Source of the DNA: Pseudomonas arcuscaelestis | GTDB lineage: Bacteria > Pseudomonadota > Gammaproteobacteria > Pseudomonadales > Pseudomonadaceae | Direction: 5' to 3' | NCBI RefSeq assembly: GCF_016881005.1 | Contig: NZ_JACOPV010000017.1 | Coordinates: forward strand, 99,809-163,808 | DNA length: 64,000 nt | Part shown: positions 25,809 through 33,446 of the stretch, in pieces | Layout: each line of letters opens with the position of its first letter | Numbering within the stretch: position 1 is the first letter of the stretch | Made by a program: the position numbers and the translations under genes | The notes under the pieces: model-generated | Told to the model about the DNA's origin: nothing | The model's database searches: none | Seen by the model: only the letters and a program-made list of their open reading frames with translations

Positions 25809-26867
25809 ATGAACGATCACAACACCACCATCCAGTTGGAAACCGCCATGGCGACTACTACCATGACCATGATCCAGGCCCTGCGCTCGGCCATGGACAT
25901 CATGCTTGAGCGCGATGACAACGTGGTCGTATACGGCCAGGACGTTGGCTACTTTGGCGGCGTGTTCCGCTGCACCGAGGGCCTGCAGAGCAAATATGGC
26001 AAGTCGCGGGTTTTCGACGCACCGATCTCCGAGAGCGGCATCGTCGGCACAGCCGTGGGCATGGGTGCCTATGGCCTGCGCCCGGTGGTCGAGATTCAAT
26101 TTGCGGACTACTTCTACCCGGCCTCCGACCAGATCGTCTCGGAAATGGCGCGCCTGCGTTACCGCTCGGCTGGCGAGTTCATCGCCCCGCTGACCCTGCG
26201 TATGCCTTGCGGCGGCGGTATTTATGGCGGCCAGACCCACAGCCAGAGTCCCGAGGCAATGTTCACCCAGGTCTGCGGCCTGCGCACGGTGATGCCTTCG
26301 AACCCCTACGACGCCAAAGGCCTGTTGATCGCCTCGATCGAGAATGATGACCCGGTGATTTTCCTGGAGCCCAAGCGCCTGTACAACGGCCCATTCGACG
26401 GCCACCACGACCGCCCGGTAACGCCATGGTCAAAACACCCTGCCGCCGCCGTTCCTGATGGCTACTACACCGTCCCTCTGGACAAGGCTGCCATCACTCG
26501 CCCCGGCAACGATGTAACAGTCCTGACCTACGGCACCACCGTGTACGTCTCACAAGTGGCCACCGAAGAAAGTGGAGTCGACGCTGAAGTCATCGATCTG
26601 CGCAGCTTGTGGCCGCTGGATCTGGAGACCATCGTTGCCTCGGTGAAAAAGACCGGTCGATGCGTAGTCGTGCACGAAGCCACCCGCACCTGCGGTTTTG
26701 GCGCCGAGTTGATTTCGCTGGTTCAGGAACACTGCTTCCATCATCTCGAAGCCCCGATCGAACGCGTGACCGGTTGGGATACCCCCTACCCGCATGCGCA
26801 GGAATGGGCGTATTTCCCAGGCCCTTCACGGGTGGGCGCGGCATTGAAACGGGTAATGGAGGTCTGA
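25809..26867 (+). CDS. bkdAB: Branched-chain 2-oxoacid dehydrogenase E1 beta subunit
   Basis: 352 residues from the ATG one base after the bkdAA stop; an internal Met at 25848 (start of MATTTMTMIQAL) could be the true start and would give 339 residues as in the P. putida protein. Transketolase-type blocks are clear: VVYGQDVGYFGGVFR, RVFDAPISESGIVGTAVGM, and the C-terminal VIDLRSLWPLDLETI. It makes the alpha2-beta2 E1 with bkdAA. The stop TGA is followed at once by the bkdB ATG. Confidence 0.97.
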   Translation: MNDHNTTIQLETAMATTTMTMIQALRSAMDIMLERDDNVVVYGQDVGYFGGVFRCTEGLQSKYGKSRVFDAPISESGIVGTAVGMGAYGLRPVVEIQFADYFYPASDQIVSEMARLRYRSAGEFIAPLTLRMPCGGGIYGGQTHSQSPEAMFTQVCGLRTVMPSNPYDAKGLLIASIENDDPVIFLEPKRLYNGPFDGHHDRPVTPWSKHPAAAVPDGYYTVPLDKAAITRPGNDVTVLTYGTTVYVSQVATEESGVDAEVIDLRSLWPLDLETIVASVKKTGRCVVVHEATRTCGFGAELISLVQEHCFHHLEAPIERVTGWDTPYPHAQEWAYFPGPSRVGAALKRVMEV

Positions 26868-28148
26868 ATGGGCACGCACGTCATCAAGATGCCGGATATC
26901 GGTGAAGGCATCGCACAGGTCGAGTTGGTGGAATGGTTCGTCAAGGTCGGTGATACCGTCACCGAAGATCAGGTCGTGGCCGATGTCATGACCGACAAAG
27001 CCACGGTGGAAATTCCCTCGCCGGTAAGCGGTAAGGTACTGGCCCTGGGTGGTCAGCCCGGTGAGGTCATGGCCGTCGGCAGCGAGCTGATCCGCATCGA
27101 GGTAGAAGGCGCCGGCAATCACCAGGAAGGCACCAGCAAAGTTGCTGAACCCACGCCTGCACCATCTGTTGTAGAACCGGTGGAAGCAAGCTTGCCCCGC
27201 GAAGAAGCCAGCAAGCCCACCCCACCCGTGCTTTCGGCTCATCAGCCCAGCCCGATCGTCCCGCGCGCGGCCGGCGAGCGCCCATTGGCCTCTCCTGCCA
27301 TCCGCAAGCGTGCCCTGGATGCCGGTATTGAACTGCGCTTCATCCACGGCAGCGGCCCGGCCGGGCGCATCCTGCACGAAGACCTCGACGCGTTCCTGAC
27401 CACGCCGACCCAGGGCACCCAAGGTGCATCTGCCGGCTACAGCAAACGCACCGACAGCGAACAGATCCCGGTCATCGGCCTGCGCCGCAAAATCGCCCAG
27501 CGCATGCAAGATGCCAAGCGCCGCGTTGCGCATTTCAGTTATGTCGAAGAGATCGACGTCACCGCGCTCGAAGAGCTGCGTGTACACCTGAACAAGAAAT
27601 GGGGCGACAGCCGCGGCAAACTGACCCTGCTGCCGTTCCTGGTGCGTGCGATGGTCGTGGCCTTGCGTGAGTTCCCGCAGATCAACGCCACCTACGACGA
27701 TGAAGCCCAGGTCATCACTCGCCACGGCGCGGTGCATGTCGGCATCGCCACTCAGGGCGATAACGGCCTGATGGTGCCGGTGCTACGCAATGCCGAGGCC
27801 GGCAGCCTGTGGAACAACGCAGGTGAAATCGTGCGCCTGGCCAACGCGGCTCGCAGCAACAAGGCCAGCCGAGAAGAGCTGTCGGGCTCGACCATTACCC
27901 TGACCAGCCTGGGCGCCTTGGGCGGTATTGTTTCCACCCCTGTGGTCAACACCCCCGAGGTGGCCATTGTCGGCGTCAACCGCATGGTCGAGCGACCAAT
28001 GGTGGTCAATGGCCAGATCGTTATTCGCAAGATGATGAACCTCTCCAGCTCGTTCGATCACCGCGTGGTCGATGGCATGGACGCGGCACTCTTCATCCAG
28101 GCCATTCGCGGCCTGCTCGAACAACCTGCCAGCCTGTTTGTGGAGTAA
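26868..28148 (+). CDS. bkdB: Branched-chain 2-oxoacid dehydrogenase E2, lipoamide acyltransferase
   Basis: 426 residues. The lipoyl domain (about 1-80) carries the lipoylated lysine in VMTDKATVEIPSP. A Pro/Ala/Glu linker follows (about 84-135), then the peripheral subunit-binding domain (about 140-175, ASPAIRKRALDAGIEL) and the catalytic core (about 200-426) with the SFDHRVVDGMDAA active-site block (His and Asp). It transfers branched acyl groups from lipoyl-Lys to CoA. The linker differs from the P. putida one I recall and appears to be encoded partly by a REP-like sequence (27180-27212). Confidence 0.97.
   Translation: MGTHVIKMPDIGEGIAQVELVEWFVKVGDTVTEDQVVADVMTDKATVEIPSPVSGKVLALGGQPGEVMAVGSELIRIEVEGAGNHQEGTSKVAEPTPAPSVVEPVEASLPREEASKPTPPVLSAHQPSPIVPRAAGERPLASPAIRKRALDAGIELRFIHGSGPAGRILHEDLDAFLTTPTQGTQGASAGYSKRTDSEQIPVIGLRRKIAQRMQDAKRRVAHFSYVEEIDVTALEELRVHLNKKWGDSRGKLTLLPFLVRAMVVALREFPQINATYDDEAQVITRHGAVHVGIATQGDNGLMVPVLRNAEAGSLWNNAGEIVRLANAARSNKASREELSGSTITLTSLGALGGIVSTPVVNTPEVAIVGVNRMVERPMVVNGQIVIRKMMNLSSSFDHRVVDGMDAALFIQAIRGLLEQPASLFVE
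27180..27212 (+). repeat. REP-like sequence inside the bkdB linker
   Basis: GTGGAAGCAAGCTTGCCCCG (27180-27199) and its continuation CGAAGAAGCCAGC look like an inverted pseudomonad REP (GTaGgAGCgGGCTTGCCCGCGAAGAgGCCgG). It reads in frame as Glu/Ala/Pro-rich linker residues (VEASLPREEASK) between the lipoyl and subunit-binding domains. Confidence 0.5.
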
Positions 28149-28150
28149 CC

Positions 28151-29536
28151 ATGCAACAGACTCAAAACACCACCTTGCTGATCATCGGTGGCGGTCCCGG
28201 CGGCTACGTCGCAGCCATCCGTGCAGGCCAACTGGGCATTCCTACCATTCTGGTCGAGGGCCAGGCCCTTGGCGGCACCTGCCTGAACGTGGGCTGCATT
28301 CCCTCCAAGGCGCTGATCCACGTTGCCGAGCAGTTCCACCAGACTCGCCAGCACAGCCAGCATTCGAACCTGGGCATCAAGGTTGCACCGCCAAGCTTGG
28401 ACATCGCGCAGAGCGTGGCCTGGAAAGACGGCATCGTCGATCGCCTCACCAGCGGTGTTGCTGCCCTGCTGAAAAAGCACGGGGTCAAGGTGATCCACGG
28501 CTGGGCAAAAATCCTCGATGGCAAAAGCGTTGAGGTCGATGGCCAACGTATTCAGTGCGAGCACATGTTGCTGGCAACCGGCTCCAGCACGGTGGAGTTG
28601 CCGATGCTGCCTTTAGGTGGCGCGGTTATCTCATCTACCGAAGCGCTGGCCCCCACTACCTTGCCCCAACGCCTGACGGTGGTTGGCGGTGGCTACATTG
28701 GCCTGGAGCTGGGAATCGCCTATAGCAAACTCGGCGTGGACGTCAGTGTGGTAGAGGCCCGCGAACGGATACTGCCAACCTACGACAGCGAGCTGACAGC
28801 ACCGGTCGCCGAGTCGATCAAGAAACTCGGCATTACCCTTTACCTCAAGCACAGTGTTGAAGGCTTCGACGCCGACAACAAGCTGCTGCAAGTGCGTGAT
28901 CCAGCCGGCGCAATGCTGCAGATTGCAACCGATCAGGTATTGGTCGCCGTGGGGCGCAAGCCTCGTACCCAAGGTTTCAATCTGGAAAACCTGGGACTGA
29001 AAATGAACGGCGCTGCGGTGGCCGTCGATGAACGTTGCCAGACCAGCATGCGTAACGTCTGGGCCATCGGTGACCTGAGCGGTGAACCGATGCTTGCTCA
29101 CCGCGCCATGGCCCAGGGCGAAATGGTTGCCGAGATCATCGCTGGAAAAACCCGTCGCTTTGAACCCACTGCGATTGCCGCGGTGTGCTTCACCGATCCG
29201 GAACTGGTGGTGGTCGGCAAGACCCCCGACGCTGTCGAACACGAAGGCATAGACTGCATCGTCGCGCAGTTCCCCTTCGCCGCCAACGGCCGGGCCATGA
29301 CCCTGGAATCGAAAAGCGGCTTCGTCCGTGTCGTCGCCCGCCGTGACAACCACTTGATCCTGGGCTGGCAAGCTGTCGGTGTCGGCGTCTCGGAACTGTC
29401 GACGGCCTTTGCGCAATCACTGGAAATGGGCGCACGCCTGGAAGACGTGGCGGGCACTATTCATGCCCATCCAACCCTGGGCGAAGCCGTCCAGGAAGCG
29501 GCATTGCGGGCGCTTGGTCACGCCCTGCATCTGTAA
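28151..29536 (+). CDS. lpdV: Dihydrolipoyl dehydrogenase (E3) of the branched-chain complex, LPD-Val
   Basis: 461 residues. FAD Rossmann motif LLIIGGGPGGYVAAIRAGQLG, the redox disulfide in GGTCLNVGCIPSK, the NAD motif LTVVGGGYIGLELGIAYSKLGVDV, the second FAD strand VWAIGDLSGEPML, and the C-terminal dimer-interface HAHPTLGEAVQEAALRALG with the catalytic His-Glu pair. It reoxidises dihydrolipoyl-E2. It is the specific E3 of the bkd complex, 2 bases after bkdB, and is followed by a terminator. Confidence 0.97.
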   Translation: MQQTQNTTLLIIGGGPGGYVAAIRAGQLGIPTILVEGQALGGTCLNVGCIPSKALIHVAEQFHQTRQHSQHSNLGIKVAPPSLDIAQSVAWKDGIVDRLTSGVAALLKKHGVKVIHGWAKILDGKSVEVDGQRIQCEHMLLATGSSTVELPMLPLGGAVISSTEALAPTTLPQRLTVVGGGYIGLELGIAYSKLGVDVSVVEARERILPTYDSELTAPVAESIKKLGITLYLKHSVEGFDADNKLLQVRDPAGAMLQIATDQVLVAVGRKPRTQGFNLENLGLKMNGAAVAVDERCQTSMRNVWAIGDLSGEPMLAHRAMAQGEMVAEIIAGKTRRFEPTAIAAVCFTDPELVVVGKTPDAVEHEGIDCIVAQFPFAANGRAMTLESKSGFVRVVARRDNHLILGWQAVGVGVSELSTAFAQSLEMGARLEDVAGTIHAHPTLGEAVQEAALRALGHALHL

Positions 29537-29570
29537 CCTGTAACACACTGAAGCGGCCAAGGCCGATTTG

Positions 29571-29604
29571 ACCCGCTGTGCGAGCGCGCAGCGGGTATTT
29601 TTTT
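29571..29604 (+). terminator. Rho-independent terminator of the bkd operon
   Basis: ACCCGCTG...CAGCGGGT with a G+C-rich inner stem, followed by ATTTTTTT. It lies 34 bases after the lpdV stop and just short of the end of the convergent LysR gene. Confidence 0.9.
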
Positions 29605-29618
29605 GCCTCTACCCTGGT

Positions 29619-30515
29619 TCAACGCACAGGCAGACTTTGCACTTGAGCCTTGATCCAGTTGACGAATGCCTGCACTTCAGGACGCTGCAAGATGTCGGGA
29701 CGACTGACCAGGTAGTAAGCGAAGCGCGAAGGCCAGGGCTTGTCCAGCGCGACGATCAACCTGCCGGAGTCGATGTCTTCCTGAGCATGCGTATCCTGGA
29801 CCAGCGCAATGCCTTGGCCGGCCGCCGCCGCGCGCAACAGCAGCAAGTCGTCGTCGAAGCTCATCCCGCGCTGCGCCTCGTCGCCTGCCTGCGCACCGTG
29901 GGCCTGCAACCACAACGGCCAATCGGCACGATCACTGTCTTGCAGTAGCGGGTAATCCAGACAATCAACCGGCTCATTGATAGCCGGGCCCTGGGCCAAC
30001 AATTGTGGACTTGCCACCGGCAAGAGTACCGGCGCCATCAGCCGAATCGACTCAAGCCCTGCGTAGCTGCCGAGGCCATGACGCAGGGCGATATCTACGC
30101 GGTCGCGATTAAAGTCCACAAGCTTGGCCGACGCTTCGACACGCACCTCAATGTGCGGATGCAGGGCACTGAAAGCGCCGATCCTCGGCACCAGCCAGGA
30201 CGCTGCAAACGAAGGCACTGTGCTGATTGTCAGCGTTTTTTCTACCGAGAAGTTTTCCAGCGTCGAATAGGACTTCTCAATCAGATCAAAACCACGCAGC
30301 AGACTGGCGTGTACCCGGGCTCCTGCCTCGGTGAGATGGACGCCGTGATGACCACGCACAAACAGCACAACCCCAACGCGTTCCTCCAGCAAACGTATCT
30401 GCTGGCTGATCGCTCCTGGGGTCACGCCCAAGCGTTCGGCCGCCGCCTTGAGGCTGCCTAGCCGCCCGGTTTCGGTAAAGGCACGTAATGCCAACAACGG
30501 TAAAACGGCTCCCAC
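29619..30515 (-). CDS. LysR-family transcriptional regulator (GcvA-like)
   Basis: 298 residues. The N-terminal winged helix (about 6-65) has LRAFTETGRLGSLKAAAERLGVTPGAISQQI followed by GVHLTEAGAR. The effector domain (about 90-298) begins LTISTVPSFAASWLVPRI and contains VDIALRHG and the GQGIALVQD stretch typical of the GcvA/AmpR-type branch. It is divergent from the GST gene, and a 13-bp palindrome with the LysR T-N11-A pattern lies 14 bases from its start, so it probably controls itself and the GST/LLM pair. Confidence 0.93.
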   Translation of the reverse strand: MGAVLPLLALRAFTETGRLGSLKAAAERLGVTPGAISQQIRLLEERVGVVLFVRGHHGVHLTEAGARVHASLLRGFDLIEKSYSTLENFSVEKTLTISTVPSFAASWLVPRIGAFSALHPHIEVRVEASAKLVDFNRDRVDIALRHGLGSYAGLESIRLMAPVLLPVASPQLLAQGPAINEPVDCLDYPLLQDSDRADWPLWLQAHGAQAGDEAQRGMSFDDDLLLLRAAAAGQGIALVQDTHAQEDIDSGRLIVALDKPWPSRFAYYLVSRPDILQRPEVQAFVNWIKAQVQSLPVR

Positions 30516-30529
30516 AGGCCACCCTCAGG

Positions 30530-30542
30530 TTAGAAATTCTAA
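30530..30542. promoter_or_regulatory. Putative LysR operator
   Basis: TTAGAAATTCTAA is a perfect inverted repeat with one central base and fits T-N11-A. It lies in the 128-base divergent gap between the LysR gene and the GST gene. Confidence 0.6.
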
Positions 30543-30643
30543 TCTCATAGAAAAGGAATCATCGTTTTTCAAGCCTACAACGGCTCACTAGGATAGCGGT
30601 CAGTATCTCACCTGACCAGCTCCATACAGTACGGAAGCGAACG

Positions 30644-31279
30644 ATGAACGACCCTACACTAACGCTTTATACCGATAGCTCACCTAATGGCTTCAAAATC
30701 ACCATCGCCCTTGAGGAACTGGGTCTGCCCTACGCACTCAAGCATGTTCGCATCGATCAGGGCGACCATCATGACCCTGCTTTTCTTCAACTCAATCCGC
30801 ATGCGCGCATTCCAGTACTGGTGGACCAGGAATCTGGCATCACCCTTTTCGAGTCCGCGGCGATCCTGCTGTACCTGGCAGAAAAAACCGGGCAGCTGCT
30901 GCCAAGCGATCCAACTTTGCGCTGGGCGGCCATCAAATGGCTGATGTTCCACGCCTCGAGCATGGGGCCGATTCTTGGTCAACGGGTGCATTTCGAGCTG
31001 TTCGAACACCCCCCCATTCAGGCCGCTATCGAGCGCTATCGAGACCTTACGCAACAGACTTTCACCACCCTGGACAACCAGTTGGCGCACAACCGCTGGC
31101 TTGCCGGTCCGGAGTACAGCATCGCCGACATCGCCACCTTCGGATGGATGCACATCGCACGCATCATCGACTTCGACTTCAGCCGTTTCAATCACCTGAA
31201 CGCCTGGTATGAGCGCATGGAGCTACGGCCCGCCGTGCAGCGCGGCATCAGCTTGCCGCAACCGGCAACCGGTCCGTGA
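30644..31279 (+). CDS. Glutathione S-transferase (Ure2p/nu-class-like)
   Basis: 211 residues. The thioredoxin-fold N-domain (about 5-85) has LYTDSSPNGFKITIALEELGLPY, the S-x-P-N-G signature of Ure2p/YfcG-type GSTs, then the GSH-binding NPHARIPVLVD and the Glu-Ser of FESAAILLYLAEK. The helical C-domain contains LAGPEYSIADIATFGW with the N-cap Asp. The substrate is unknown. It is followed 22 bases later by a flavin-dependent oxidoreductase gene and is divergent from a LysR gene, so the set may act on one xenobiotic or stress compound. Confidence 0.93.
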   Translation: MNDPTLTLYTDSSPNGFKITIALEELGLPYALKHVRIDQGDHHDPAFLQLNPHARIPVLVDQESGITLFESAAILLYLAEKTGQLLPSDPTLRWAAIKWLMFHASSMGPILGQRVHFELFEHPPIQAAIERYRDLTQQTFTTLDNQLAHNRWLAGPEYSIADIATFGWMHIARIIDFDFSRFNHLNAWYERMELRPAVQRGISLPQPATGP

Positions 31280-31301
31280 CATTCACTTGGAGAGCATCGG
31301 C

Positions 31302-32345
31302 ATGAACCACACTGCAATCGGCAACACGCCTGCTACCGTCGGAGCCAGCGCTCCGGCATTTGCTGCGCACCCTGGCTACCAGAGGATGTTCGCGGATGGT
31401 GAATTGACCCTAGGCATGTTTCTGCCATTACGCTTTTATCAGGGCGACCTGGGCGTACTTGCAGGCCAGGCCGATCTTGTCGGCGAAATCGACCGCCTTG
31501 GGTTCGCTGCCGTCTGGGTACGGGACGTTCCGCTGTTCGATCCGTCCTTCGGCGATGCCGGGCAAATCTTTGACCCCTTCACCTACCTGGCCTACCTGGC
31601 CGCGAAAACCCAACGAATCGCCCTGGCCACTGGCAGCGCTATCTTTTCCCTGCGCCATCCTATCGACCTGGCCAAGGCCGCTTCGACCATCGACCAACTC
31701 AGCGGTGGGCGTCTGGTCATGGGCATCGCCTCGGGCGACCGTCCGGTGGAATTTCCGGCGTATGGTTTGGAGTACAGCGAGCGCGGCGAACGTTTCGCCG
31801 ATGCGGTGGATTACTTTCGGCAGCTGCTGCAAGGTACCGAGACCAACATCGCCTCACCACTGGGCAACCTCAGCGCAGCGCAGCTGCTACCCAGGCCTGT
31901 TACTGGCAACATTCCCTTGCTTGTCACCGGCTCATCCCGTCAATCACTGCCGTGGCTGGGTGAGCATGCCGACGGTTGGCTGACCTACCCCCAAGCCACT
32001 CACTCTGCTTCGGGACCACGGCAACTTGGAGAAAAAATTCGTGCCTGGCGCAGCCATATTCCGGACCAGGGCTTTCGCCCTCACGTTACCAATGAATGGA
32101 TCGATCTGGATGAAGACGCGAACTTTCCACGTACACCATTACGCGGTGGGTATGTACTGCGAACCGGACGCAAGGGCTTGATTGAATTGTTCGGTGAATG
32201 GCGCGATGCCGGTGTGAACCACGCAGCGCTAGGCATCCACCTGGCCCAGCGTCCCGCGCAAGAGATAATCCAGGAGCTGGGCGAAGAGGTTCTGCCGTTA
32301 TTTCCCGCACACGCTGGTCCTTCGCCGATGGCCCAGAACTGGTAG
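31302..32345 (+). CDS. LLM-class flavin-dependent oxidoreductase
   Basis: 347 residues from Met at 31302, preceded by GGAGAG; an earlier in-frame start inside the GST gene is rejected. Bacterial-luciferase-like TIM barrel: LTLGMFLPLRF at the first strand, FAAVWVRDVPLFD, RIALATGSAIFSLRHPIDLAKAASTIDQLSGGRLVMGIASG and the phosphate-binding GERFADAVDYF. Such enzymes use reduced flavin, or F420 in actinobacteria, to oxidise aldehydes, sulfonates or xenobiotics. No reductase is adjacent. Confidence 0.9.
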   Translation: MNHTAIGNTPATVGASAPAFAAHPGYQRMFADGELTLGMFLPLRFYQGDLGVLAGQADLVGEIDRLGFAAVWVRDVPLFDPSFGDAGQIFDPFTYLAYLAAKTQRIALATGSAIFSLRHPIDLAKAASTIDQLSGGRLVMGIASGDRPVEFPAYGLEYSERGERFADAVDYFRQLLQGTETNIASPLGNLSAAQLLPRPVTGNIPLLVTGSSRQSLPWLGEHADGWLTYPQATHSASGPRQLGEKIRAWRSHIPDQGFRPHVTNEWIDLDEDANFPRTPLRGGYVLRTGRKGLIELFGEWRDAGVNHAALGIHLAQRPAQEIIQELGEEVLPLFPAHAGPSPMAQNW

Positions 32346-32380
32346 ACGCTGCGCTGTACCTTGCTTGTATTACTGTGAAG

Positions 32381-33394
32381 TTACTCGCACACCCTGTTTT
32401 TCCCGGCCGCTTTTGCCCGGTACAAGGCTTGGTCCGCCCGCATCAGTATTTGCCCGTGGTCTTCCCCCTCCTGAAGCTGTACCACACCATAGCTCATGGT
32501 CAATGGGTACTCGCCCACGGAGGGCGCCTGTTCCAATGCCTGACGGATGGTGGCGGCCAGTCGCCGAGCCTGTTCGAGCGAAGCGTCGACCATCACCACG
32601 ACAAACTCATCTCCCCCCCAGCGAGCCAACAGCTCAGTACTGTGCAGGCATTCTCGAACCCGCCCGACTATATCGATCAACGCACTGTCGCCTCGGCCAT
32701 GGCCGTAGCGGTCATTGATGGGCTTGAAGTCATCCACATCCATCACAATCAGCGACAATGGCTGGCGAAAACGTCGAGCGCGTTCACACTCCTGCTGCAG
32801 CACCTTCTCCAGGCGATAGCGGTTGGCGATCAAGGTCAGCGCATCACGCTCAGCCAAATCACGATTCTCATCCAGCTGGCGCTGCAGTTGCTGATTGACC
32901 CACGACAACTCGCGCGTGCGCTCCGCCACCAATGCCTCCAGCGAGGAGTTCTGCTGCTCCAACTGCTGCACCAGGCGCTTGCTGGCATCGATGTTGCGAT
33001 GAGCCCCGAGCATCCGCGCAACTGAACCGTCGGCATTACGCTCGATAATATGACCGCTGTCTTCGATCCACAGGTAACTGCCATCCCGGCACTTACAACG
33101 GTATTGCACCTTGTACTGCTCAGCGCGCTGCGTGATGTAGGCCTCAAAATGCTCCATCACCCGCGAGTAATCTTCGGGGTGAATCACACGCTCCCAGGTC
33201 AACACAGAGTTATCCAGGGAATGGCTGGAATACCCAAGCATCTTGTACCAACCAGGGTTACGGTATACATAGCCGGTATTGGCATTCCAATCCCAGATAC
33301 CGTCGCTGATCAGGTCCAGCAAGGTTTGCAATTGAGCGCCTTCGAACGCTACAGATGGAACCGTCGGCACTGCCGATTCAGGTGCTTGACTCAT
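32381..33394 (-). CDS. PAS-GGDEF diguanylate cyclase
   Basis: 337 residues from Met at 33394 (GGGAGAGG upstream; the longer frame is rejected). A PAS domain (about 20-140) with IWDWNANTGYVYRNPGWYKMLGYS and a PAC end is followed by a coiled-coil linker (about 138-182) and a GGDEF domain (about 182-335). The GGDEF core is intact (ARWGGDEFVVV, residues 260-264), so it should make c-di-GMP. The position of the inhibitory RxxD site, five residues upstream, reads HSTE, so product inhibition at the canonical I-site is unlikely. No membrane segment is present. Confidence 0.93.
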   Translation of the reverse strand: MSQAPESAVPTVPSVAFEGAQLQTLLDLISDGIWDWNANTGYVYRNPGWYKMLGYSSHSLDNSVLTWERVIHPEDYSRVMEHFEAYITQRAEQYKVQYRCKCRDGSYLWIEDSGHIIERNADGSVARMLGAHRNIDASKRLVQQLEQQNSSLEALVAERTRELSWVNQQLQRQLDENRDLAERDALTLIANRYRLEKVLQQECERARRFRQPLSLIVMDVDDFKPINDRYGHGRGDSALIDIVGRVRECLHSTELLARWGGDEFVVVMVDASLEQARRLAATIRQALEQAPSVGEYPLTMSYGVVQLQEGEDHGQILMRADQALYRAKAAGKNRVCE

Positions 33395-33446
33395 GGACCC
33401 TCTCCCTTGTCCTGGACGGCTTCGCTCCAGTCCGCCCGCGCCACAT

